A DNA stretch of 64,000 nt, from positions 1,318,210 to 1,382,209 of the forward strand of contig NC_012440.1 in NCBI RefSeq assembly GCF_000021565.1, written 5' to 3'. The notes under the pieces are model-generated. The model saw only the letters and a program-made list of their open reading frames with translations. It searched no databases and had not been told where the DNA came from. Of the stretch, positions 48,601 through 53,312 are shown piece after piece (position 1 is the first letter of the stretch; each line of letters starts with the position of its first letter). The position numbers and the translations under genes are program-made. The DNA is from Persephonella marina EX-H1. Lineage in GTDB: Bacteria; Aquificota; Aquificia; Aquificales; Hydrogenothermaceae.

Positions 48601-51088
48601 CCTTGGAAAACAGATCATAGATGTTGAAGGTTATGTAAAGATAGGTGGATATCTTTCAGGAACAGGAGAGGTAAAAATAAGCTCAGATAAAGATGTTACA
48701 GTATCAGGATATATACTCTCTGTAGGAAATGTTCCATTCACCATAGATGATCTTGTAAGGGTTGTAGGAAGTAGAAATGTTGATCTTCCTTACGAAAAGG
48801 TCAGGAATTTTGAAGGAGAGTTTAATGCTCTTAATAACAACACAATAGATATTTACGCAAAAGGAAAGATTGATGTAACAGGATACATACTTACAATGGC
48901 AGATGTTACATTAAAGGCTGAGGACAGACTGAATATAGATCATGTTGTTTTAGGCAACTCTGTTACACTTGAAAGTCCCAATGATATTCCTGTAAAAGAT
49001 AACACGATCATAGCATCCTACGATTTTGTAAATATAAACACACCTTCAGATGTTCAGGTAGGTGGAACTGTCGCTACAAATGGATCAGCATCAATAAACG
49101 GAAACAATGTGTTTATATCAGGTAAGGTGCTTTCAAATGATAAACTTCCTATCAACCTGAGCGATTACATAAAACAGGCTTTAGATATGACGCCAGATAG
49201 TCTGTTCAATGAACTTAAAGATGATGCTTACAATCTTACAGGTAACGATATAAATACCGTTGATGTGAACGCAAAAGGTTACGTTGATATTACAGGTGGA
49301 ATAGTTTCCAATGCAAGGGTGAATATTGATGCTGGATCTTTCCTCAATGTTGATGGAATAGGGGTTGTTACTGTAAACGGTGCAGATCTTAAAGCTGGCG
49401 ATACTGTAAATATCAACTCTGTTGTTAAATCTACAGAGAAGGATGTGATCATAACATCAGGTTCAGATATCTCATTAAACGGGGCTGTATTTGGATTTAC
49501 AGATGTTTCTATAAATTCAGGTGGAAAGCTGATAACAGGTGAAAAAACAGCTATCTTTGGTAGAAACTCTATCTCTCTAACTGCAGATAAGGATTTGGTT
49601 TATAAAGGTTTTGCAGGTAGTAAGGATAGGATAGAGATAACAGCAGGAAAAGATATAAATCTGAAAGGTTATTTAGCTGTTTATCCAGAATTTGAGTTCG
49701 GAGACGAACTGTTCACTGAAAATACAGATCCAGGAGATCTTTACAGAAGAGTTAAAAAAACAGATGCAACTTACTCATTTAAGGACAGAGGAAATGTTAG
49801 TGTTGTCTCTAACGGAGGTAACACTGTAGTCTCAGGAACTGTTTTATCCTCAGACAGACTGTATCTGGAAGGAAAAGGAACGTTTATAACAGGTATTGTA
49901 GGAGGATACGATTTAGATATAAGATCGCCTCAGATATTTGTATCAGGTTCCAAATCTGTTATTTACGAATCAAAAGATCAGAAGATAATCTCAGATGGGG
50001 ATATACTGATTGGTGGATATCTTGGAAGTGACAGTAATATAGAGATAAACTCCGGTTCAAATCTTACAGTTAACGGCTATATAGTTTCTAATGATGATCA
50101 GGCTACAGATATAGATGAGCTGTTCAGAATTACAGACGGAGATGGATCTGCAGTTGTTGAAAAAGGAAAGCAGTTTATAAAGAATTACAGGGATAATATA
50201 TCAGATCAAAAAGAAAACTCTGTGCTGATCAGTTCTGGAGGGTTTACAGAGATAAATGGTGGTATCCTATCCTCTTCTGAGATCAGTGTAACCTCTGATA
50301 GTATATCAGTTAAAGGTCTCGGTGTCATAACTGAGGACAATCTAATCCTTAAATCAGGAAAGAATGTTGAGCTTTATTCAGGGGTTAAAGCATTAAAAGG
50401 TTTAGCTGAAATCTCAGCAGATGACAGGATAGTCAGAGTTGGAGGACCAAGGGAGATTGATGATCTTGATATTGAGGCTGTAAATACAGAACTTTACGGA
50501 TTTAACGGTATAGGTTCTCCGTCTAATCCTATCAGAATAAGAACAGAAAAAATAAAGGCTGATTCACAGAATGGTGGGGTTTATATCGATCTTTACGGAG
50601 ATTCCTACGCTGAAACGATTACGGCTGGAAATGGGGATATAAACATAAATCTTTTTGATGGAGATCTGAGATTTACAGGTATTACTGCAGATAAAGGACA
50701 GATCAGTATAAATGTTAAGAGAGGCAGTGTTACAGGAGTTGATGATCCTCATATCTCAGCAGATGGAAACACATTCATTGAAGCTGAATATATAAATTAT
50801 GAAGGAGATACCCCAATCAGAATGAAGCTTGATAAAGAGATATTTGTTGTTGATTCAAAATCTGATAGATGGATGTTTGATCTGTCCCAGCCTGTTCCTG
50901 AATGGATCGTGTTTAACAAAACCCTTTACGGTGGTAGAAAACTTGATGTTGTTATGGAAGCTTTATCTTCAACAACAGTTCCACCTGAAGAGATCATTAA
51001 GATAATTGAAGAGAGGGGAATAGTTGAACCTGAAGTGAATAAAGAAAAAGAGGTGATCAACTACTCACAGTTAGAGACGGTATGGTAA
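33659..51088 (+). CDS. Giant two-partner secretion exoprotein, filamentous haemagglutinin/adhesin family (TpsA)
   Basis: About 5,809 residues in one uninterrupted frame. Start ATG 33659 has GAGGT nine bases upstream; TTG 33644 would overlap that ribosome site. A long, basic signal sequence (about 1-62, hydrophobic core ASTLILLSSSYG) leads into the TPS domain: AILNWISFSIDRGELVRFNQ, then VFLVNPNGIIFG near residue 141. Residues about 860-2680 hold roughly 53-residue repeats, and 4,530-5,560 a longer module with helical inserts. I found no cysteine. There is an EF-hand-like loop at residues 1109-1120 and two helix-rich spacers (about 2,930-3,060 and 3,840-4,000). No VENN motif, toxin domain or immunity gene is seen, so an adhesin or matrix filament is more likely than contact-dependent inhibition. 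Confidence 0.9.
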   Translation: MGKTNLLRKKRWDLFEKAVLRRDILKGKYRSPERERSGLFRIIAGGSASTLILLSSSYGLPKGATVVSGNVSISTDPSRMIINQATDKAILNWISFSIDRGELVRFNQPGVNSVILNRVTGQDPTLILGQLIANGKVFLVNPNGIIFGRSAVVDVAGLVVTTLNISDKDFLSGNYKFSQMDDKELSQIVNKGEIKVSEGGFVVLSAPSVSNEGLIYAKLGTVVLGSGTQFSFDFTGDGLVTYSVEAPVGEKVLDLEGRSVDTAVSNRGVIKNDGGTVLLTGDAVQQVFSSIVNNEGVIEANSLSIKDGRIIIEGNSGTVKNSGVIDVSAKKDGKEGSISITGDTIINSGVIKADGNDNADAGEIYIYSEKLTELDQNSLIQTVGKGKDSDGGFIEVSSEKEVKLGGQIYVYSEKGKAGKVLIDPENLIIDTDYYSAGGDYLFEATNSITVNQNVTVSTRNTGTPTANGGAPNDQLTSPSVGNSGNLELKAPNITIESGAKLLTFADSGYTSGYLKLTATGSNTNITINSGAVLKGGDITVSATSSNEDSFDPVSDEADTVIIDFLDPFTEYYAPGSKVNAEAISKVDIKDQATLEGSSVTVTASSTGTVSSEVHLNQTLVTYAKVKSQAEVNIDGIIKSSGTIDIKATSTENLISHATAVNAGQRVTGEDIFISVAYGKGDLISKVTVGSTADIEGGTVSISSTGTKNVSIKAKGAAYEDGTLSGAVAVAFLSDTVETSVNGKVRSLTGNVGITSTLDVTKTETKTNAASGTGLLTPVTDTATFLEVKGVNKFIDKYVPLGEEGSGKTKFSFSITFTYLDTKSDVLSYVGSGGDIRSNLNIDIKSELKYKDNGILSGASASVNNNDENKKEYSVAGVINVVKADENVKAYVGSNAVLNLLGDLSVYSNIYIPHGYTPAYKDGILYDIGMGDFFDEVRSYIAEVTPNTLTLSTSGGDVVGAAGTVNIAVFNEKSYAYIDSNASVNQDETFVTNPGKVSVKAENHFEYFNYGGDIGGDFSGQDKTAVGGSYLGVDLTMDTQAYINDNVSLRAENLLVNAYTDLFLANAGVAGGFADEYGINGVFNYVSLNETTRSFVGNGSVLNIGVTPVDLNNNGILDPDETESLVVNAVSRNRILNVSGGIVKSHSVGIGASVSINNITRNTEAYLSGTVYTEGNIGVSSKTEGWISAGSLAGSYTSPNRFKGIEEDDPLDGVSLPNLFGEEKQDASKPQSGIAIAGTSSVNIVDSTTKAYIDSAIISGGGISSGSVDVNALDKSGIYATGGTVAVAKMSGSSAGLAGGFFGNYITTDIQSYLSSSDLDISFLSLKSEDSTVIMGVGAGGAVAINSESKISTSLAGAVSKNSITKNILSYIYSSSVDSSGSVSTDVADTSDIISAAGDVSVSGYAAGAAIALNTVSGEEKAYIESSDISADSVSVKSESNVSVKDISVSASASLDKLAAAASVSINDISVNNRSYIRGKRSSGISALNDITVRSSSTHTITIISGSAAVDKTFSGLGIGGSASYNNVNNEVDSYIEGSSVSSSAGNLTVSATQSIDSLTVSVNTQLSKLNIGVNLAVNNFSNFTRSYITGSSVDVFGSVGVLSTYTGSNEVYGGVVQGGSGGFGLGGSGVVNIYENTTDAYIDSSDISGRGNKGITHSNADQNKADEVSSGVVVVADARETEKAGTATATVNASGALALDGSLSVDLFKNSTNAYINSSNINQDNSADNPVQSVKVKAYSGVVVDTGNGGLNFGSNAGVGLSAGVVKIQNRTSSYINNSDVNSKDGGVQVTSRTLEDILTVSVAGSISKNISFAGSGNVIYLDSSNSSYIHSSTVKTEGNIDVIAEDTVKVGDKDQNGNYDAGAVAGSVSVGGTTVGVGGSVNVVNVKNKTYSYIISSTTDSALTTTVSANSDKLFSMYAANVAASATAGIGGSVNVLLVSSDTKAFIGSDDSGNGSDINSSFRGGSQTVNVSSTDKTDYKGGVGSGEVSKLIAAGGAVDVAIINVKNRAYIGENTTVKADYSVGVTAYTENKVDSTVIAFGGGLGGVAGSVSIANIGKAFDADQDEATGDIGGSIDGSINRYTDLDSGDQSINNDLTDAKAGLTVSDSVDPGANFESVTAAFVGKNSNVSSGSGGIRINATESTAISSVVGAIAGGAVGVSGSVSVQKNYSNLFSYADSGSVLSSTGDITLDSYRTVSAGINTYAGEGGGVTLGAAVSYLYLGGDIYSFLGDNTQVTDTPKLSLKSQEVNSAEVRAYGTHAGVAVAGGAASKVVLESNVHSYTGSGVKIGSSEDKNRVKNVSIISDTDTTVRASAVPVNVGAVSAQAAVVDISYKTNVRSYTGSGNQVFISGLLEVGSKAAYEIYGSTTGVNLGGATAGASVTTIDISPDLKSYLSGGNSIDAEDISIYSKVEDPSNTSADGSAYAEAKSSASSGGTLLGANASVSTVNNTTNIETYIGTGSDIRYGNSLSLESYLKGRTYSYATGIGVGFVGIGASVTENSSQINVSTGLRSDSNIYSDNGSFALNAYSLYGSKAESVAGSGGVVAGNASVAKNDITGTNRVYIDSGSRLKGKTGSIKSERDIEFNSFADSKNASVLGMSGAYSEDYIHDSHSKVDIGSGSSLESYSLSVKAKNRHSKKASGWFGGKNNSEAGSGGVYSGAASLTSVRLKNINAQININDGANLKLLGNPTNFYNLESMLIEAYGNIDLDANAKLSAGGTIVGAKSDVKVEADEGIGSAVNIGNNVQMQINGNLTIAASTSGKASAKAKTNTYGLAAAGQGKSKASLAVNDSIKINSGSDIRVFGDATLVAGKSSGGSGYIETYANTDVYNKTAFAYSGSPDADATSVKNAFISVGSGSSLKTGRDINLSAEKGYLSAYGYGKATDASREAIESIVSTISETFGGDEVSLDTIAGSSVKAGSGNVEINGLVETGLYRHVYITFGNGMDPGFYVEEEYDSAQNLVSNLVPNRVEYENGKWNVYDRDGNFVKTLTPSEQSEIGVDWEILKDIRIATSLDKQIEELKKLKSLYPELSQDIDATIATLEGQKTDPATNQTTHIIKLKDIVASSGNISVRADNLYGFGSLKAPGDVKIEIKNNSPLPIEVGQIEIPKDYGGNIEFNGKKVSQTSDVLLINDNKLLPVNLSLQDAQNSESPSILIESTYSKKYAGTDSNGKVFYKYPPPILVGPVNAISADDDSVSVSGDSPTGNKAISNFAGSVTIRNNNGSVFVTEDIFANTITISAGGNFVFNNPKLVFNVAYSPESYFSSLHDYAKGQLSSQNDGNVSSDSDTNLQNSYDSLIAGTYNHSNKYLLAGNNIFINAEIINVNGLIQSGIPYKDITITDDMINNAIASGNYTLFNGEEQYDPGRDLFVGKYNVTINPDEKKVYVSGLDITGGTVFLSGKIANTGGGKINVLDGFGKININNQSSYELVLDSVDTGNIEGKVTIVDKLKDNGTGKYLVTEIRRIGNEIRVYTNQGVDSNQATVLTATATGRTTSYNPLSGLRYYWMEGYTTSTYTLTEYYKEFNKFLGFIPVSERNFTNNDIVSQVTRNLGSSEIDSGFVQGFMRDSNGNIIANPPEYNFDKITTTDYDFTFTENFSGTKWDFLTKKTWIRRITHNYTGTTTKLYSSVKADYPIEIVFTGEDVGEVNINSTTDVILKGGITNKGGAVNINTGGSLYTESLAPINASVININAPDSVGTVDNPIRVSGDPAVSVGANLNGVYIDAVSSNILVSTGINTAGDLRIRSDKGMTIVGLLKGKNIHLEAVDGQITSGNPSDPYINIDTDIDNGGKLYMTATYGNIYVREVTGDLSVNTVSTLGNVFIQVPSGSLVDGNPNENVDKRTALELELLYNDLGLQGLSAQQLRDQQIDAYKQSMEIEYDKYWREYRDLKLNPDGTYSYTPYEPVEFKFSPEEVAALKAQGWTDQMISDYEQDLTNKYNTWGQSDYDPNFSYIPTQSELDKLTANEWTDDQLNNTLPASLFNKNITDTEYKIEDPNIIGNNVTIIASGSIGKDKKENIVFYYNDTGRYTQAELDEIKRALVAAERQDIEIDRDNEVIIIKQRDDIDVEALGSIQAIAGGSVYIGSELNVNISNIYSRDNWVRIKTGEGIYSTSPGLNVDAPEGLIIEASNGPIGTEINPVSVSVGQDATITARASGDINLLVPYGDLNIDYIYSRGDVNLAVPNGSIIDFYSDSTEDITAKSVTLTAGMYGGLPGSYDNALDINLTDENGKISLYGYGSFNIYKENSILFGDINIGGDLTPKTFGDITFTGKVAANSIQIDIPGSITVNENTGIATVTGLIFKSNSGSIDINSSLSSNGYISLISDKGIHSSGRIYSSGAMLLKTPGDIIFDGDGGAGSGVSLFMEAGKNINLNSKGGYFAPEVTINAGESFYTNSPISGNTIDINTNVDFTADINGYIRGYSYLNINAGNYFTAKNGLSAKGDLTLRSGNDMNLTGFLIGDNIDITSGGSFTAESDLYISSISSVNISAVDDIFLGMKTTSRGEINITGKNITITDTVQSVEDIDFIEPEFNLELDLNNLVDLINNNRSTIAQYLESGFDLGQTLQRSEDIYINHTDFLNLMGSDLGIYAQVKSFLFNNQDPTTTLSGVPADGQIGSRLVINNPVQNVSYTPPSVIVTPSDTDSVNISAVNDINIDTAILSTGNVDITGQSIYIKGLAGGKYLSIDAGKGIEIGEHTLLHGVFSTDISSPERIKGSKVAIATNGEMNISAPVIDIEGFIYAFNNVNPTIKQITDYLDPVLNLDYILNTLDMNPSVDASINIAGGESINFKGAIVSTGGVDISSKDISMTSVTAGNYVSITSPSSITIGSDSVVYGVTTIDIDAGGDLSIDGFLGNNGIVTLNSGGDVLIKGSAVSIADLPLDLETIIDAAGKLTAGDVYSAIVDFAGTYNPSDSNGVFLNAPDGDITISGNFVSTATAKFTTNNVYISGTAGAKNFVAEVPGDFITEERSIVYNLGKQIIDVEGYVKIGGYLSGTGEVKISSDKDVTVSGYILSVGNVPFTIDDLVRVVGSRNVDLPYEKVRNFEGEFNALNNNTIDIYAKGKIDVTGYILTMADVTLKAEDRLNIDHVVLGNSVTLESPNDIPVKDNTIIASYDFVNINTPSDVQVGGTVATNGSASINGNNVFISGKVLSNDKLPINLSDYIKQALDMTPDSLFNELKDDAYNLTGNDINTVDVNAKGYVDITGGIVSNARVNIDAGSFLNVDGIGVVTVNGADLKAGDTVNINSVVKSTEKDVIITSGSDISLNGAVFGFTDVSINSGGKLITGEKTAIFGRNSISLTADKDLVYKGFAGSKDRIEITAGKDINLKGYLAVYPEFEFGDELFTENTDPGDLYRRVKKTDATYSFKDRGNVSVVSNGGNTVVSGTVLSSDRLYLEGKGTFITGIVGGYDLDIRSPQIFVSGSKSVIYESKDQKIISDGDILIGGYLGSDSNIEINSGSNLTVNGYIVSNDDQATDIDELFRITDGDGSAVVEKGKQFIKNYRDNISDQKENSVLISSGGFTEINGGILSSSEISVTSDSISVKGLGVITEDNLILKSGKNVELYSGVKALKGLAEISADDRIVRVGGPREIDDLDIEAVNTELYGFNGIGSPSNPIRIRTEKIKADSQNGGVYIDLYGDSYAETITAGNGDININLFDGDLRFTGITADKGQISINVKRGSVTGVDDPHISADGNTFIEAEYINYEGDTPIRMKLDKEIFVVDSKSDRWMFDLSQPVPEWIVFNKTLYGGRKLDVVMEALSSTTVPPEEIIKIIEERGIVEPEVNKEKEVINYSQLETVW
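36240..41700 (+). repeat. Coding repeats of about 50-55 residues in the giant exoprotein
   Basis: Protein-level, degenerate repeats. A typical unit runs: small glycine/alanine-rich strand (GGSVNV), N-x-T/S, aromatic turn (AYI or SYI), S-S-x-I/V, then a V-x-V-x-A strand. Examples are VGGSVNVVNVKNKTYSYI, AASVSINDISVNNRSYI and GGSGVVNIYENTTDAYI. At least 20 units are discernible. The pattern recalls the tandem repeats of Fusobacterium LktA-type adhesins, from memory and unverified. Confidence 0.7.
47242..50340 (+). repeat. C-terminal tandem modules of about 137 residues with helical inserts
   Basis: Each module has several beta-helix coils (patterns such as INSGGDVLIKG, G-x-AG-x-K and IVYG) followed by a 30-40 residue charged, helix-prone insert. 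The inserts begin near 47242, 47907, 48308, 48727, 49141, 49686 and 50096. Four of the six intervals are 401, 419, 414 and 410 bases; the others are 665 and 545. Similarity between modules is seen by eye. Confidence 0.65.
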
Positions 51089-51121
51089 AAAGATCTTTGT
51101 AACAGCTTTCTTTCCTTCTGA

Positions 51122-51127
51122 TATAAT
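51122..51127 (+). promoter_or_regulatory. Possible -10 box upstream of the M16-like gene
   Basis: A perfect TATAAT lies 41 bases before ATG 51168, but no good -35 box stands at the right distance. No terminator was seen between the end of the giant gene (51088) and this site, so read-through from the secretion locus is also possible. Confidence 0.3.
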
Positions 51128-51167
51128 TGATTTATGGAAAAAGTATCTCTTATTCTATGGAGAAAAA

Positions 51168-52454
51168 ATGAGAAATATAATAAATCTGTTTTTTTCGTTC
51201 TTAATCTTTCTTTCTTCCACAGTTTACGGAGGTGAAAAAGTGATAAAAAATATACTTCCAAATAGAGTAACAATACTTTTTAAAGAGACTAAAGGGGAAG
51301 GGATAATAGCAGGAACTTTATTCATAAAAGGTGGAAGCTTTGAGGATCCTGAAGGAAAGAAAGGTTTGACGAACCTTACAGTTAAAATGCTTATAAAGGG
51401 ATCAAAAAACTACTCATCATACGATATAAACAAGGTTTTTGAAGATAGCGGTGGATATATATCAACATCTGTTGGTGAGGAGTTTTCAACAATTGAGTTT
51501 GCGATGAGAACTGAGGATCTGAAAAAAGGGCTGAAAATACTGAAGGATATAATATTTAATCCTGTTTTCCCTGAGGATAAGCTGAAAATAGAAAAGGGTA
51601 ATGTTATCGCACAGATAAAGGCGAAAAAAGAGGAAGGTTTCTCATACGGTTTTGATGAGCTGAGAAAGCAGATCTATAAAGGAACCCCTTACCAGTACTC
51701 ACCTCTTGGTGAGATAGATGATATTGAAAAGATAACAAGAGAAGACCTGAAAGAGAGATGGGATCAGCTTTTAAACGGTAGCAGATGGGTTGTTTCTTTT
51801 GTTGGTGATATAACTTACAGTGAGGTTGAGAATGATATAAAAGATCTTTTTGAGAAAATAGATAGAGGTCAGGAGTACCAGTATCCTGTTTACAGTTACT
51901 ACATAACAGGTGAGAGATGTAAAACATTAAAAAGGGAAGGAGCTCAGACAACGATACTTGTTGCTTACAATGCTCCTCAGGCTACAGACAGATATTACTT
52001 CAGTATGAAGGTTCTCAATGGGATAGCTGGAAGTGGTTTTACATCAAGGTTATTTCAGGAACTTAGAGAAAAAAGAGGACTTGCCTACGCTGTAGGCTCT
52101 TTCTTTCCAACAAGGGTAAATATGGGAAGGCTGATAGCCTATATAGGAACAGCTCCGGAGAAAACTGAAGAATCCCTTAAAGGTATAAGGGAGGTTTTAA
52201 AAGGTATTGGAAAAGGTGTTACAGATGAGGAGCTAAAGACAGCTAAGGAAAAGATAATCGGGAATTTTCTTTTAGAGCATCAGACAAGGGCAAAACAGTC
52301 GTGGTATTTAGGCTGGTTTGAGACTATAGGCTTAGGTTACGAGATGGATCAGAAATATCCGGAGTATATAAATAAGGTGACAAAATCTGACATAACAGAA
52401 ACATGGAAAAGATACATTCCTGAAGGAAATATATGCGTTATAGTAAGACCATAG
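51168..52454 (+). CDS. M16-family peptidase-like protein lacking the zinc motif
   Basis: 428 residues. Signal peptide about 1-22, so periplasmic. The N-terminal half has the M16 context (GTLFIKGGSFEDPEGKKGLT), but where the zinc motif HxxEH should follow it reads NLTVKM, so the metal site is absent. The C-terminal half keeps the ELREKRGLAYAVGSFF motif, which contacts substrate in non-catalytic M16B subunits. It probably works with a catalytic M16 partner not in this window. GGAGAAAAA precedes the ATG, and speE follows after ten bases. Confidence 0.85.
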   Translation: MRNIINLFFSFLIFLSSTVYGGEKVIKNILPNRVTILFKETKGEGIIAGTLFIKGGSFEDPEGKKGLTNLTVKMLIKGSKNYSSYDINKVFEDSGGYISTSVGEEFSTIEFAMRTEDLKKGLKILKDIIFNPVFPEDKLKIEKGNVIAQIKAKKEEGFSYGFDELRKQIYKGTPYQYSPLGEIDDIEKITREDLKERWDQLLNGSRWVVSFVGDITYSEVENDIKDLFEKIDRGQEYQYPVYSYYITGERCKTLKREGAQTTILVAYNAPQATDRYYFSMKVLNGIAGSGFTSRLFQELREKRGLAYAVGSFFPTRVNMGRLIAYIGTAPEKTEESLKGIREVLKGIGKGVTDEELKTAKEKIIGNFLLEHQTRAKQSWYLGWFETIGLGYEMDQKYPEYINKVTKSDITETWKRYIPEGNICVIVRP

Positions 52455-52464
52455 GAGGTTTAAA

Positions 52465-53298
52465 TTGATCTGGTTTACAGAGTACTGGACTGAAAATGTA
52501 GGGCTTACAGTAAAAGCAGATCAGGTTAAAAAGATAAGATCAAAATACCAGGAGATACTTGTTCTTGATACTCCCCAGTTTGGAAAGATGCTGATACTTG
52601 ACGGTCTTGTCCAGACAACAGAAAAGGATGAGTTTATATACCATGAGATGCTCGCACATCCAGCACTTTTAATGCATCCCAACCCTGAGAGAGTCCTTGT
52701 CATAGGTGGCGGAGATGGTGGAACTGTAAGGGAAGTTCTTAAACATAGCTCTGTTAAAGAGGTTCACCTTTGTGAGATAGATGAGGAGGTTATTCTGATA
52801 TCAGAAAAGTACTTTCCCAGTATCTCTGAGAAATTAAGGGATCCTAAGGTAAAGATATTTATAGAGGATGGTAATGAGTTTCTGCAGGAGAGGCAGAACT
52901 ACTACGATGTGATAATAATGGACTCTTCAGATCCTGTAGGAGCATCTGAGGTTCTGTTCAGGGAAGAGTTTTACAGAAAGGTAAAAAGCTCCCTCAGACA
53001 CGATGGAATAATGGTTGCACAGACGGAGTCACCTGTCCTTCAGGAAGAGTACTTTTCAAAAGCTTACAGGGAGATAAGAAAGGTTTTCAGAAATGTTGGT
53101 GTTTATCTTGCTTATATACCTACGTATCCATCAGGTATGTGGAGTTTTACAATAGCATCTGATTTTATAGATATAACAGATACAACACGTAATATTGAAA
53201 AGGTTAAGGAATTGAAAACAAAGTATTTCTGTGATAGTATATATGCTTGTCTTTTTTCACTGCCCAGATTTGTTCAGGACATTTTGAAAAAATCTTAA
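52465..53298 (+). CDS. speE: Spermidine synthase-type aminopropyltransferase
   Basis: 277 residues from TTG 52465, with AGGAGG upstream. N-terminal beta-domain (LDTPQFGKMLILDGLVQTTE), then the decarboxylated-SAM site VLVIGGGDGGTVREVLKH and the catalytic-Asp region IIMDSSDPVG. Transfers aminopropyl groups to putrescine, or in many thermophiles to agmatine or longer amines. The next gene is a BpsA homologue, so the product probably feeds branched or longer polyamines. Confidence 0.92.
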   Translation: MIWFTEYWTENVGLTVKADQVKKIRSKYQEILVLDTPQFGKMLILDGLVQTTEKDEFIYHEMLAHPALLMHPNPERVLVIGGGDGGTVREVLKHSSVKEVHLCEIDEEVILISEKYFPSISEKLRDPKVKIFIEDGNEFLQERQNYYDVIIMDSSDPVGASEVLFREEFYRKVKSSLRHDGIMVAQTESPVLQEEYFSKAYREIRKVFRNVGVYLAYIPTYPSGMWSFTIASDFIDITDTTRNIEKVKELKTKYFCDSIYACLFSLPRFVQDILKKS

Positions 53299-53312
53299 AA
53301 GGAGGTAAACAA

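Noticed and set aside
36240-50340. Repeats in this stretch as a CRISPR array or tandem DNA satellite
   Set aside because: The repeats are seen at protein level only, are degenerate, stay in frame and have no constant direct repeat with unique spacers.
50500-51167. Contact-dependent inhibition toxin tip and immunity gene at the end of the exoprotein
   Set aside because: No VENN motif, no C-terminal domain change resembling a nuclease or pore former, and the next gene is a secreted M16-like protein rather than a small immunity gene.
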